Origin: Coptodactyla brooksi
Taxonomy: Eukaryota; Arthropoda; Insecta; Coleoptera; Scarabaeidae
Direction of reading: 5' to 3'
NCBI GenBank assembly: GCA_033557675.1
Contig: JAWQRM010000654.1
Span: forward strand, 1-20,666
Length of the DNA: 20,666 nt
The notes below the pieces were generated by a model that was not told where the DNA came from, ran no database searches, and worked only from the letters and a program-made list of their open reading frames with translations. The translations under genes and the position numbers were made by a program. Position 1 is the first letter of the stretch, and each line of letters starts with the position of its first letter. Positions 9,740 through 19,690 of this stretch are shown here, one piece after another.

Positions 9740-12700
9740 TTACTTTGAACTGAGACTGACAGTCATCTCGGAGGTACTGTATCTAGGTATGCTCCTCTCA
9801 TAGTGCAGCTTGTGTTTGACAGCAAGGAAAATCTTCTTTTTTACCATGAAGACACAAAATATTAAGAAACCTAAAAAACAGAAAACGTGTCACGACATAT
9901 TTATTTCTAACTGATTTCTAACCTATTCTTACCTTGTAAAGCGTTGAACATGTCGAAGAACATTTCTATAATATTTAGGATCACGTGTTTGGAGAAGTCA
10001 ATTTGAAATATCAGTATGAACTCGAATAACCATGAGATTCCCATTATTATAAAAATGCGCAGGACCATTGTCACCCTAAAATGAACGTAGTTAAATTGGT
10101 AAGTATTAGTTTACTATTATTGAAATAATAGATTTCACACAATCTTTCAATAAATAAACATTTGCCTAACAAAACGATTTAATTTGCATTTGATATTCAA
10201 ATTTCGATTGTAATTCATGCAATTTTTTAATCAAATTTGTAAGCGAAAATTTGACTTACCTTTCCCTGTCAATAAGAAAGCGTTTTTCTTTCTTGGTTAA
10301 ACTGTTCTTTGTGACGTCCTTGATGTCGTTCTTCACTTTAAAGATGTAGCGAATGGTTTTGACAAAAAGTACCGAATTTGCCAGTAAATACATAAGAGAA
10401 GGTACAGCCAAGAAAACGTAATAACCATAATTTCTTTCTAGAAACAATAGATGCAAACGTGATACAATCAATTCTGAAATTATTCCAGTCAATAAGTAAA
10501 TTTGCAAAAAGCAATGCATTGTTCTGGTAATATAATAATAATACAATCTACCCAAAAGAATAATACAGTAATGACAAAATTTGAAATTAACAGTAGGGAA
10601 TTTTTATTGAAGGAATTTGTCTGTATTTGAGCAATATGTTATTAATAACTATCTACGGTTTAGTATATGGATAAATAACTATGTAATGAGTGTAGATGTA
10701 GACAATAAAGAGAACATTGTACATTTACATATTTATACGTATTTCCTGTAGTTTATTTAAATTCTAACAACTTTTACTTGAATTCATAAGTTATTCCCAA
10801 CATCAAAATATTATCAGGAATACATCATGCATATATAAATTATGTTCTTTTGACTTTGATGGTGTAATGCAGATGATAATAATGAAGAAATCAAGAATGT
10901 TGGAAAGGATTCTTGGTGAGAATCAGCCAAGAAACCAAATGTAATAGTCAAACAGAAATATCAAAAAACTGCAACCCATTCGTTTTCATTATCTATAGCT
11001 TTAAGCTCTATTAGATATACATTTCTTAGTCTTTAGTAACAAACTATTGCAGCCCTTTGAGTTTATAAGAAATCCTGCAAAGTAATGAAAGTTGGGGTGA
11101 TAGAATAGTACATAATTAATTTCTATTTATATGGTCACATACTTACCGTATTTATTTGTTTCTAAAAAGCAATATCTCGTTCCAATAAGGGGTTTCAAAT
11201 TGTGAGGAATTATTTCCGAATGGTAGGATAGAACTCCAACAGTGAGCAATAGCACAGGTAAGCTCCATGCATACAGATTATAATAGATGAATTTCTTGCA
11301 TTCGTTATACAATTGCGAACCATATTGAGTAGACATGGACCTATAAACAAACATTGAATAATTAAGTATATCAGCTGAATTAAAAAAAAATGAAAGTGCT
11401 TATCAAAATTAATTAATGTTGGACTGGATTTTAATTATCTAATCCCTTTGTAAATTTCAACAAAAAACGGTTACTGGAAGGTGCGGCATATACGATAACT
11501 GGGTGAAGTACTTAAAATGATTAAACTGTAGCCAGTACTCATCGTTAATGTTGGTATCCACTACTGTATAAAGATAAAAGGTTCTATAAATGTAATACCT
11601 CAATTATTTGCACAATATCAATTTCAGTATGATCGCTAAACAGAAAATATTTGCTATAACATACCGTTGAAGTGAAAAATGCGTCTTATTTATGTATTGC
11701 AAAAATAGGGCATAATTATAACGGGTCATAAAATTATGGACACAAACATTAAACATCTAAATAGTTGGTATATCATACTTACCCTAAAACGTGCCATATT
11801 TCGAAACTCAACACATTCATCCAAGCGAATGTAGCCAAATAGAAAAAGATTGCCAGAAATCCTGAAAAAGTAAATATTAATTTCCGAAGGTGAAAAGACC
11901 ATAAATTTACTACTTAAAATGCGAAAGATAAATATTTGCGTACGTAGTTTCCAACAGTTTATGCCACACACCTATTTACAGATAAACGTTACTCCGCACG
12001 TTAAGTTTATTTAATAAATATTATTATTTAAAAAGAAATACTGCTGACCAGGCACTCTTTAAAACTGTTTTGTACTTTATAACATTTATCGTTATTGTTC
12101 TTATCTGGCTTTATTACTCTTTGAATATGTAACCAAAATATGAATGAAAACTGTTAGTGTTTATTTTGTTTAATACGGCGCCAGATGCGATGTTGCGCAA
12201 AGCGTGTTCCGCAAAGCCGCCCGGCGCCCTTAAGTCGCGCCGAAGGGACGTCGCGTCCCGCTCTTGCTTACTATAAAACGAACTATTCATTAATAGTCAG
12301 TGGTCGCGTAACCATTGTCATGTTATGACCGTTTTTCTGTTATCTTTAAATATACAATTCGTTCAATTACTCGTGTATCGCCTAATAAAAACAAACTGTA
12401 GATTTATATTAAAAAACAATCATTATTATTTACTGTTTAGAAAAATAAATGATTTATAAGTCACCACTATGACCACACACTGCCAATGCACATGTATAGT
12501 CTTCCCATTTGAAAGTTTATTTTACAACCTGTGCTACTGGCCATAAAAATCACCTTATACATACAAAGTGCAAAAGAGGATGAGGATCAACTTCAACTTC
12601 TTTTTCCATTATAATTCAGGAACTGTTACTTCTCCAGCATTAATTACATGTAGAGGGGGTAAAGATACAATATTATGGGATACACTCGCAAAATCGTATG

Positions 12701-15195
12701 ATCTGCTTTATTGGCTTTCTCATCTCCCACGTAATTATTAAAAATATTCTGTTTTTATCCCTTCAGGTAATTTAAGTTTGCTGGTTGTCTCTTCAAGAAT
12801 TATTACATCGAGTTTTTTCTTGTAGGCGTAAATATATCTGCTGTCTTCGTCTCTATTGTTAGTTTACGGTTTAATATTTTAGATTGGGTAGGTGAACAAA
12901 TTCCTTTGTGATATATTGCCAATCTTTAAATCAGTAGTTTATGTTAGAACCGCTTGACAGGTAAATACTCACTCATAATTTCTTCACAGTAATTAATTTC
13001 GAATTCAAGCAGAGACAATTTTTCCATAAGACTCTCGATTGGAGCCAATCCTTCCTTATACATTCTACATATAAGGTTTCCTTTATTTCTGCATCCCCGG
13101 TATCAGAAATACCCGAGAAAGAACATCTTGCACAATTTCCTTCATTTACACCTGTCGCTATAATTCTCTGCACCGTAGATTGAGGAACTTCAGTCAATTC
13201 ACTAGTTGCCTTAATACCATAGGTGCATTACAGTCGTTGGCTTCTAGACTTTAAAACACTTTATGTTCATATGTGGAAATATTTTCGATTTAGTCTTATG
13301 CACTTTATGAAAAATATTTTTGTGCAAGATGTTCTGAATTTTCAGTAACATTTTCCCCAGGATGGAACATTATTATAATAATGTATAATTACTACAGCAG
13401 TGTACCACCGTATAATACAATACATTACATAAAATTGATTTTAATGCTCTTAGATTGAAAATACTACAAATGTAAACAAATATATTTAGGATAAATACGT
13501 CTAAGTTCTAAGGATTTCAGTATAAATATTTTAGTTTAGTGCCAGCCTGCTGAGTAATTCGACCGTCTCTCCATTATATTGTTTATGACCTGTCCATCAC
13601 CTTTAACGCCGAGAAAGGTCGTAAATCCCTCTTTCAAATGGGAAGCCTACACATATTTTCCTTATGTTTCGAAAATAGCTTAACCGTAAAACCTGGTTCA
13701 TAATAAACTTCAATGGAATGGACACTTTCCCTTCAGAAGTATAGAGCGTATTTTCCAAATAATTTAATAATCAAAGTTTTCACAGTTTTTTCTTGTTTTT
13801 CAATTACTCTTGGAGTAACTTTTCAGTTACTTTTATAAAACTTTTCACAATTCTGAACATTTCTGTTCATTTCAAGAACATTCTTCAACCATTCACAAGT
13901 TTGTATGTGATTCCACAATCTTTCGGCAACGTACAGATCTTTCAATTACCAGCTTTCCATAAATATCTAACATCAGACAAGTCGTTCAATGTTGGCTGAT
14001 TTAGGCGATCATCCAGGTCAAAGAAATACTATTGGTATTCATATTTGATAAGTGCGGCTGGAAGATCATTGGAGACTTTAGTGCATTGACATTCTAAGAT
14101 TTAAATAATTGTCAGCACTTTGCCAAAAACTCAAAAATACTTGCTCGATGCACGTTTCGCTAACCAAGTTAACATCATCAGGACCGATAAGAGACTAAGT
14201 TTTTCATCGCTCCTGATTATCCTATCTTGGTTAGCAAAGCATGCATCTAAAACTTTTAGAAAGAGATTTCTTCCCTTATTCTCTACAGTAAGTCAAGCAT
14301 GTTGCCTTTATGAATCACAAATAAAATGATCATCTTCTAGTAGTTCAGGGATTCAAAATTATGGAAACTAGTCACCATAATTTCGTCACTTAAAGCCTAC
14401 ATACTTGGTGCTCATTTAGATCAATACAGAAAGAGCATGGAGATCTACTTAGACGTATAGATTTAGAGGGAACCTCGATAGTAATGTTTACTCCAGCCAT
14501 TTATGCATATCGCTTGAAAATGGATAAACATCGATAATAAAGCCGGATGTTCGAATATAATAGTTTTCAATATCCGACTTTAATAAATAATTACCTATTA
14601 TTATTCCATTAACGGATGGCTACAGCAATAATAGTTGATTATATTAATTCTATCAGAATGGCTACTGTTATACTTCCTTTAATATTCGGCTGACAAAAAC
14701 AATAATAATAAGTATTCAATCAGGTGTGCCTGACGTCAATATAAACCAATAAAAAAATCCATCACTTACCTAGAGGTACACACATGCTCTGCTGGTGGGG
14801 ATTGAACAGACTATAAGTTAGGACAGACGATGCAAGTAGTAAACAGCCGCAGTAGCTAATAATTATTTTCCCTAAAAGGTTTTTCAATTCTCTCAACAAC
14901 ATATAACCCAGTAGAGTCAAAACCAGAGATATACAAGATATAATATTAAATATTCTCATTATATACGTTTTGTATTTGTATGTTGCTACATTCGGAAACG
15001 CACATACGAACACCACGTACTGCTTTTCTCTGGCAAAATGCTCTAAACAATATTTGTTGTCTTCAAACGCAAACTCCATCCAGTTATTCACGTGATTGAT
15101 AAGCAACCTTCCATCCGATTTGATAGTGAAGTTGTACTTCGGGCTGTCTTTGAAGCGGGTACATTTCCTAGTCTGGACCACTCCCACAAAATCGT
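9740..15195 (-). CDS. Methuselah-like G-protein coupled receptor (gene 2, 5-prime end not found)
   Basis: Paralogue of the receptor at 2830-6828, on the opposite strand. Minus-strand exons that join in frame: 15195-14770, 11861-11783, 11340-11147, 10437-10260, 10075-9933, 9870-9740, giving 383 residues and TAA. The first of these carries the second half of the ectodomain (cysteines in TRKC, NKYC and VFVC), TM1 and TM2. The next has TM3 (ATFAWMNVLSFEIW), then TM4 with the loop GTRYCFLETN, TM5 (FLAVPSLMYLLANSVLF), TM6 (IFIIMGISWLFEF) and TM7 plus a serine-rich tail ending SSK. Donors and acceptors are good (several GTAAGT). Phases 1,2,1,2,1 equal those of gene 1. The frame needs an upstream exon in phase 1 encoding signal peptide and first ectodomain half; none is seen up to 20666. 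Frames are intact, so the gene is probably functional. The final tail intron of gene 1 is absent here. Confidence 0.85.
10438..11146 (-). other. Fourth intron of receptor gene 2
   Basis: 709 nt, AT-rich, no recognisable element. It separates the exon ending after the loop cysteine (CFLETNKY) from the TM5 exon, the same place and phase as the 1,667-nt intron of gene 1. A longer open frame running into exon 5 from upstream (about 10555) is judged intronic, because the TTTCTAG acceptor before 10437 restores both phase and protein alignment. Confidence 0.75.
12191..12392 (+). mobile_element. Possible solo LTR with TATA box
   Basis: An abrupt GC-rich patch (12178-12265) in AT-rich intron DNA begins TGTTGCGC at 12191. 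It is followed by TATAAAA at 12272, an AGTCAGT initiator-like site near 12296 with GGTCGCG after it, and AATAAA at 12383, and could end at ...AAAACA near 12392. TG...CA ends, a core promoter and a poly(A) signal within about 200 bp fit a short solo LTR of a retrotransposon. No target-site duplication, primer-binding site or internal region is visible, so the ends are tentative. It could instead be the 5-prime end of another element. Confidence 0.35.
12965..13655 (-). mobile_element. DDE_3-type transposon fragment, copy B
   Basis: Same family and orientation as the fragment at 8290-8870. The frame encodes LTEVPQSTVQRIIATGVN at about 13140-13200, a helix-turn-helix recognition stretch, then LWKNCLCLNSKLITVKK down to about 12980. 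The outer end at 13583-13655 matches the other copies (TTATGACCTGTCCATCACCTTTAA). Compared with the other two copies, about 230 nt (roughly 13250-13560) are extra and probably represent an insertion. It lies in the second intron of receptor gene 2. Confidence 0.65.
14147..14247. ncRNA. Inverted pair of hammerhead-ribozyme-like motifs
   Basis: Two 42-nt arms (14147-14188 and 14206-14247) are inverted copies, 34 of 42 positions matching by my count, with a 17-nt spacer. On the minus strand arm 1 reads CTGATGA (14181-14175), a six-bp stem II GCTAAC/GTTAGC with one extra T before it (14174-14159), GAAA (14158-14155), ACGTGCAT as a minimal stem III, then ATC as possible cleavage triplet and GAGC (14146-14143) as the stem I partner. 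This is the order of a type I hammerhead. Here the other stem I strand is GGTC, so only two pairs form. Arm 2 (plus strand) has CTGATTA and CAAAG, so it is more decayed. Penelope-like elements are known to carry hammerheads of this minimal kind, and this may be such a remnant. Confidence 0.5.
14731..14738. promoter_or_regulatory. Second CRE-type palindrome TGACGTCA
   Basis: Perfect TGACGTCA in the second intron of receptor gene 2, 32 nt from the donor of the exon encoding TM1-TM2. Only the consensus supports a role. Confidence 0.2.
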
Positions 15196-17580
15196 CTGTA
15201 AAAAGAAAAGTCACAGCTTAAATGTTTTACAGTAAACCTTTTTAAGCCAAAAATAACATTGCATTTATATGAAGTTATACATATAAATAGTAATATTGTA
15301 ATGAAAAGTATTTCTAATTTTCTTTTCTTTACAGAAAGAAAACAATACTTTAGCATAGTCGTGAATGTTTGATTTTTAAATTTAAATTTTAAATTTTATG
15401 AAATTTTTATCATAGTCGTGAATGATAGTTTGCTTAATATCATAAAAAGACAGTAAAAGGTATAGAAATGTTATGAATTTAAAATTAATTGTTCTTTTGT
15501 TGACGAGAACTATTTCTTCAATTAGGCTAAAGGTATATATATATAAATGCTTATTTTCTTGATAAATGAATTATTAATCAATAACTATTAATTAATTATT
15601 AATTATCTTTTTAATAAATAATATAAAATAATATAATAATTATAATTATAATAATAAAAAATATATACATATATTTATATTTATCTAAAACCATGCGAAA
15701 TGTTCTCATTAGAAATAATAATAATATAAATTAAAACACCAAATAAACAAAACTTATTTTACAAAACAGAAATGCTACAATCATTTTTTCGAATGACCCC
15801 ACAAGAAAAAATGTAATCGGATTGTGCTAATCCATACTTTTTGTCCATAAATGTTTCTTTTTGACATATGAAGTATACAGAAATAAAAAGATTTCAAGAA
15901 ATAAAACGAAGACAAGAAGAGATGCCGGAAACAATTTTTAAAGGCAATAGAAGAAAAATACAGGGTATGTTTTGAAAAACATTGAAAATGCCTTGAGAGA
16001 ACAAAATATATCGAGTATGGACAAGAACAAATAAAAACAACGAACTTAAGACAGCTCCTAAGAAGAAGAAGAAATATGGAGTGAATATTTTGGAGATAAG
16101 CTTAAGACAAAAACATATGAGAAGGAAGGAAAAGGTAGTGAATGATACAAATACCAAAGTTCAATAGGGAATATGGGAATTCAATAGGAACAGTAAAAGT
16201 GATTGCGACGAAGAATGCGGAGAATAGAATGGATAAAAAGAATATCTTAAAATATATATACCATAATAGTCGAAAATAAACTAAGAAATGATGTAGTAAA
16301 AATGTGTTTCTACAATAGGGAGACTAAATAGAAAGAAGGGGGCTTTTATTACCTCCTTGTAACTCTTTTCTTCATTCGGTTACTGAGATAAACACGCATG
16401 ATTAGTAACAACGAAAATCATGAAACTTATCGTGCAGTACGCGTGTTAAAAATATTAAAATTCTTACATATGTATGCAAATTTCTAACTCATTACCCAGG
16501 GTAATATTAAAATAAATTCTCTTAGCGTAGCTGAAACGTATAATAAATAATTCTTTGGTTATATTCACTGGTAAGATAATTCACTGGTCGATAAATTGAA
16601 GTCACGTAACTCTCCATTCCAATACCATGAGGTTTAGTGAAAAAGAAATCAACAAAAACTTTCATTAAATATATTATAAAATTAAAAAATCATACACCAG
16701 GTCATTTTATTTGCTGTGATTTATATAGTGATGCTAATTGGAGATTTCTTGATTAAATCTAGGATTACTAGAAGCTTCAGGGATACTTGCAGAGCCAGAG
16801 TTATCTGACCCTGTAATCATCAACTTCTGAAATAGCAATATTTTCCTACTTCAAAGGTGCAAAACATGTTTCTCAAAGTTTTCACTATGACAAACATGTC
16901 TTAACGTGTTTCAAGCCCTCAATGTTGATGATCTTAATGCTCGAATTTCGCCCTACTCTTTTTTAACCAACTTATAATTATTTGATAATAAACCATTTGA
17001 CCAATTAATTTCCAAATTTATATTTACAAACAGCATATTATGAAATATAATACAAAACAATATAAGATTTTTATACAAACTGATAGCCTCTAACCTACAT
17101 AGGTTTAGATTAGATTCCCACCGGATATAAATACCATTTCCAATCAATTTGAGATAGTACTTGTTTTGTTTCTGGATACTCAGAAAATTGTGCAAGCTAT
17201 CACGATATGTAATGGCGTCATAAGGAATCTGGAAAATTGCTACCACATAGTTTACAAATTGTCTGTTTACCACTAAGCACTATTTTTACTCTAAACTATT
17301 TAAGATTAAAGGTTTTTACAATTTTCGTCATGGTAGATGATACAATTTTAACAAGTATTAGCTGCCAACTGGCAAATATTTCGTTTAACTACCTCTAGTT
17401 GCTTGCAAGACTAATTCCATAACCTTACAGGTAAGCATGCGCAACATATTGTTTGTTTATAATATTTAAACAAATTTATTAGTTTTTAATATTTCATAAT
17501 ATTGTTATAAAATAGCTTTGTTATATTCACTGCTATTAGACTGTTCGAGAATATATCACAGTTTTTAACTGTCAACTTTA
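15196..17580. other. AT-rich region upstream of the gene 2 exons, no exon found
   Basis: If receptor gene 2 has a first exon like gene 1, this region is its intron. It begins with a good acceptor (TTTTCTTTTTACAG) at 15196. A 14-bp direct repeat CATAGTCGTGAATG occurs at 15354-15367 and 15411-15424, bracketing 43 nt of A/T sequence. Low-complexity AT sequence fills 15530-15680. A purine-rich block at 15890-16250 gives plus-strand peptides rich in K, R and E but no recognised domain. The open frame at 16953-17273 (minus) has no family motif and no intron or codon evidence. Confidence 0.5.
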
Positions 17581-17585
17581 AAACA

Positions 17586-17795
17586 TTATATATTACAAGG
17601 AGATGCCGTCAACTGCGAAATACAAATTTGGATTTGACAGTAAAAGAAAATTTTATAGTAAAAATTTAATAGTAAAAGAAAATTGGTCAAAAATAAAAAA
17701 AAGTTGACGCCGTTGGTGGTCTCGAACTGACTCGCGCCAGGCAACAAACTACAGAGTGCGCGTCTTAAGCTACTCAGCCACAACGTTGTATGTTA
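17586..17795 (-). mobile_element. tRNA-derived SINE fragment
   Basis: On the minus strand, TGTGGCTGAGTAGCTTAAGACG (about 17760-17781) resembles an RNA polymerase III A box from a class II tRNA (Leu/Ser-like), and CAGTTCGAGACC (about 17720-17731) resembles a B box. The head is followed by CACCAACGGCGTCAAC and then an A/T-rich body with AGTAAAAGAAAATT tandem pieces to about 17590. Acceptor-like strands CGTTG and CAACG can still pair, but the T stem is broken, so this is a tRNA-derived repeat and not a functional tRNA gene. The element ends are estimates. Confidence 0.55.
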
Positions 17796-17799
17796 GGGT

Positions 17800-18730
17800 G
17801 CTTGGTCAATTATTTTAGCTTTGCTAATATTGCTGACATGACATGCCGTAACCATTCTTGAAAGTAATTAAATTTCGAGACTTAAGAAACTGTTTTAAAA
17901 ATAATTTATTTATTATTATTTATTTTTATTGTTTTAAAAATAACTTATGTACATAATTTTGTTCTGCTTTTATATTATGCGTTTGTAGATCTAATAGAGA
18001 TTAGTTCACCTTATCCTATGTTAATAACTTATAATATATCTTTAGAATAATATCATTATACTAAGTGTTTATGTTAAAAGTCCATGTAGGGGGTTGTTAT
18101 AGTTACATGATTAAGTGCTACTTATTCATTTCGTAATCTCAACCACCTTTTGCTTTCCCTTATCTCCACTAAGATATTTTTAAACAATCACATTATATTA
18201 TATATACATTATATACCTTGATAGAATAAACGAATAAGGCTTAGTCATGAATTATTTTTTGCAATGTTTTACGTTTTCACGGTTGTTGTGAATAATTCTT
18301 TTTTTCAGAAATGATTTTAATTTCGTTACTTTATTTTTATGCTTCTGAATATAGTAATTACCGTTGATGATATCATGGGCGGTAAGGACTCCCAGTGGTC
18401 ATGAATTTTCATGAATATGGATTGCAACTTCGGGGATCGTCAGAGATTGATCATTTTATGCACATGGCTAGGGTAATTTAAAAAATGGAAGATTTCAAAA
18501 TACGGGTAATATATGACTATTTTGAAGTATTCCAACTATCTCAAGTAGAAATGGTGTCTAAAAGTTACAAAAGGATGCTAGATGGAGAAGTGGTTTTATT
18601 AAGTACAAGTCTTTAGTAAGTCTTAAGTAAAAGCACTTCAGCTGTGAACAACCTGGGCTTTGCTGCATTCAAAAAATAATAGTGCAACAGCATCATAAAA
18701 GCAAATGATACAGGTCAAGTAGTTTTTTTT
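17800..18730. other. Intergenic AT-rich region, nothing recognised
   Basis: No coding potential, repeat family or RNA gene recognised. A slightly GC-richer patch at 18370-18470 has no identifiable motif. Confidence 0.45.
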
Positions 18731-18734
18731 TCAT

Positions 18735-19110
18735 TTTAAAGTAGCTCTTACGACATTAAACGTGACGGACAGATCATAAACTAAACAAAGCATATATGAA
18801 TAGAGAACACAGTTCTTAAAGTTTTTAAAAATCTAAAAGTCAAGGATTTGACGGCACTTTTTAAAGTAACCAGCGAATTGACTGAAGTTCCTCAATCCAC
18901 GGTACAGAGAATTGTAGCGACAGGTGTAAATTAAAGAAATTGTGTAAGATCTTTCTCTGGTATATCTATTACCGTGGGTACAGAAATAAAGAAAAGTGTA
19001 CATAGAATGTATAAGGAAGGAACACAAACTATTTAAGAAAGGGTTAGTTATAATGGAATCGCTACCAGTAAAAGATTGAATTACAATAGTGAAATTAGAA
19101 AATTTTGCGA
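18735..19110 (+). mobile_element. DDE_3-type transposon fragment, copy C
   Basis: Plus-strand relative of copies A and B. After the shared end (complement of TTATGA.CTGTCCGTCACGTTTAATGTCGTAA at 18745-18780) the frame reads VFKNLKVKDLTALFKV, then LTEVPQSTVQRIVATGVN at about 18880-18933, i.e. a complete helix-turn-helix recognition stretch. A stop follows, then EIKKSVHRMYKEGTQTI (about 18980-19035), which fits the second DNA-binding domain. LVIMES near 19045-19065 is shared with copy A. No catalytic domain follows, so only the N-terminal part is present. Confidence 0.65.
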
Positions 19111-19690
19111 AGAAAAGAGGGTTAATGCACCTTCTCATTCTTTCATAATATTAAATATTAAACTAGTAACAGCAACAGAAAAAGCAGATATGCATGGGTG
19201 TATAATGTATAGCATTAAACTTAAATCAGATGAAACCATAAAAACGCAAAATATTTCTAACGATCGCGTTATAGATGAAGAAGCTACAAAGTTTTATTTT
19301 TATGCCCGAATCTGAATGCAGATAGTAGATGGGCTCCTCTTCTTTGACACTTTCAATTTATAAAGATCTTTATTGCCAATTCTCAAAGTACCAAAAGCTA
19401 CCTTTAAATGGGTATACTAAACAATTGAAAACGGAATCACTTTTCTTGATAACATTCTTTCGAAGTGCAATCATTTCTTTACATACTATTTCGATTAAAT
19501 TACCCCACAATTAAATATTAAAATTAAAAATTATTTAAATTTGATTACTGATTAATAATGTCAAGTTGTTGTAAAAGCAATTTCGGTTTTTTCAAATAGA
19601 AGTCTGTAGTATTCTTTTTTGAATGATTGCTGTCAATGAGATTTATTTCATTTTCTAGCAGTCTCTTTTATCTTGTTTTCGAAGTAATTT
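19111..19690. other. AT-rich stretch between two transposon remnants
   Basis: Continuation beyond copy C with short open frames (19076-19315, 19329-19514) that show no domain. They have ordinary AT-driven composition and are not annotated as genes. Confidence 0.4.

Larger units (their letters stand above)
11862..14769 (-). other. Transposon-laden second intron of receptor gene 2
   Basis: 2,908-nt intron between the TM1-TM2 exon and the TM3 exon; the equivalent intron of gene 1 is 53 nt. It holds a GC-rich LTR-like segment (12191-12392), a DDE_3 transposon fragment (12965-13655) and an inverted pair of hammerhead-like motifs (14147-14247). A TGACGTCA palindrome lies at 14731-14738, 32 nt downstream of the donor. 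In the stretches 12394-12960, 13660-14140 and 14250-14760 I recognise nothing else. Confidence 0.8.

Noticed and set aside
10438..10555. Extension of the TM5 exon of receptor 2 (MGRLYYYYIT...)
   Set aside because: The TTTCTAG acceptor gives the right phase with the clear GTAAGT donor of the previous exon; the extension does not match gene 1.
14147..14247. Hammerhead with stem I closed as a hairpin between the two arms (type III layout)
   Set aside because: The base preceding the stem I strand would be G, not an allowed UH cleavage site; the type I layout within one arm fits better.
15894..16157. Phe/Leu-rich minus-strand open frame resembling membrane segments
   Set aside because: It is the complement of a purine-rich block; hydrophobicity comes from TTT/CTT codons and there is no family motif.
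16953..17273. 106-codon minus-strand open frame
   Set aside because: No motif or domain resemblance, AT-driven composition, and no match to the missing first exon of receptor 2 (no CCP or cysteine pattern).
17700..17790. Functional tRNA gene
   Set aside because: The T stem does not pair and the acceptor stem has only five pairs; better explained as a SINE head.
19076..19315. Possible small gene after transposon copy C
   Set aside because: It overlaps the transposon fragment, has no domain and no splice or start context.
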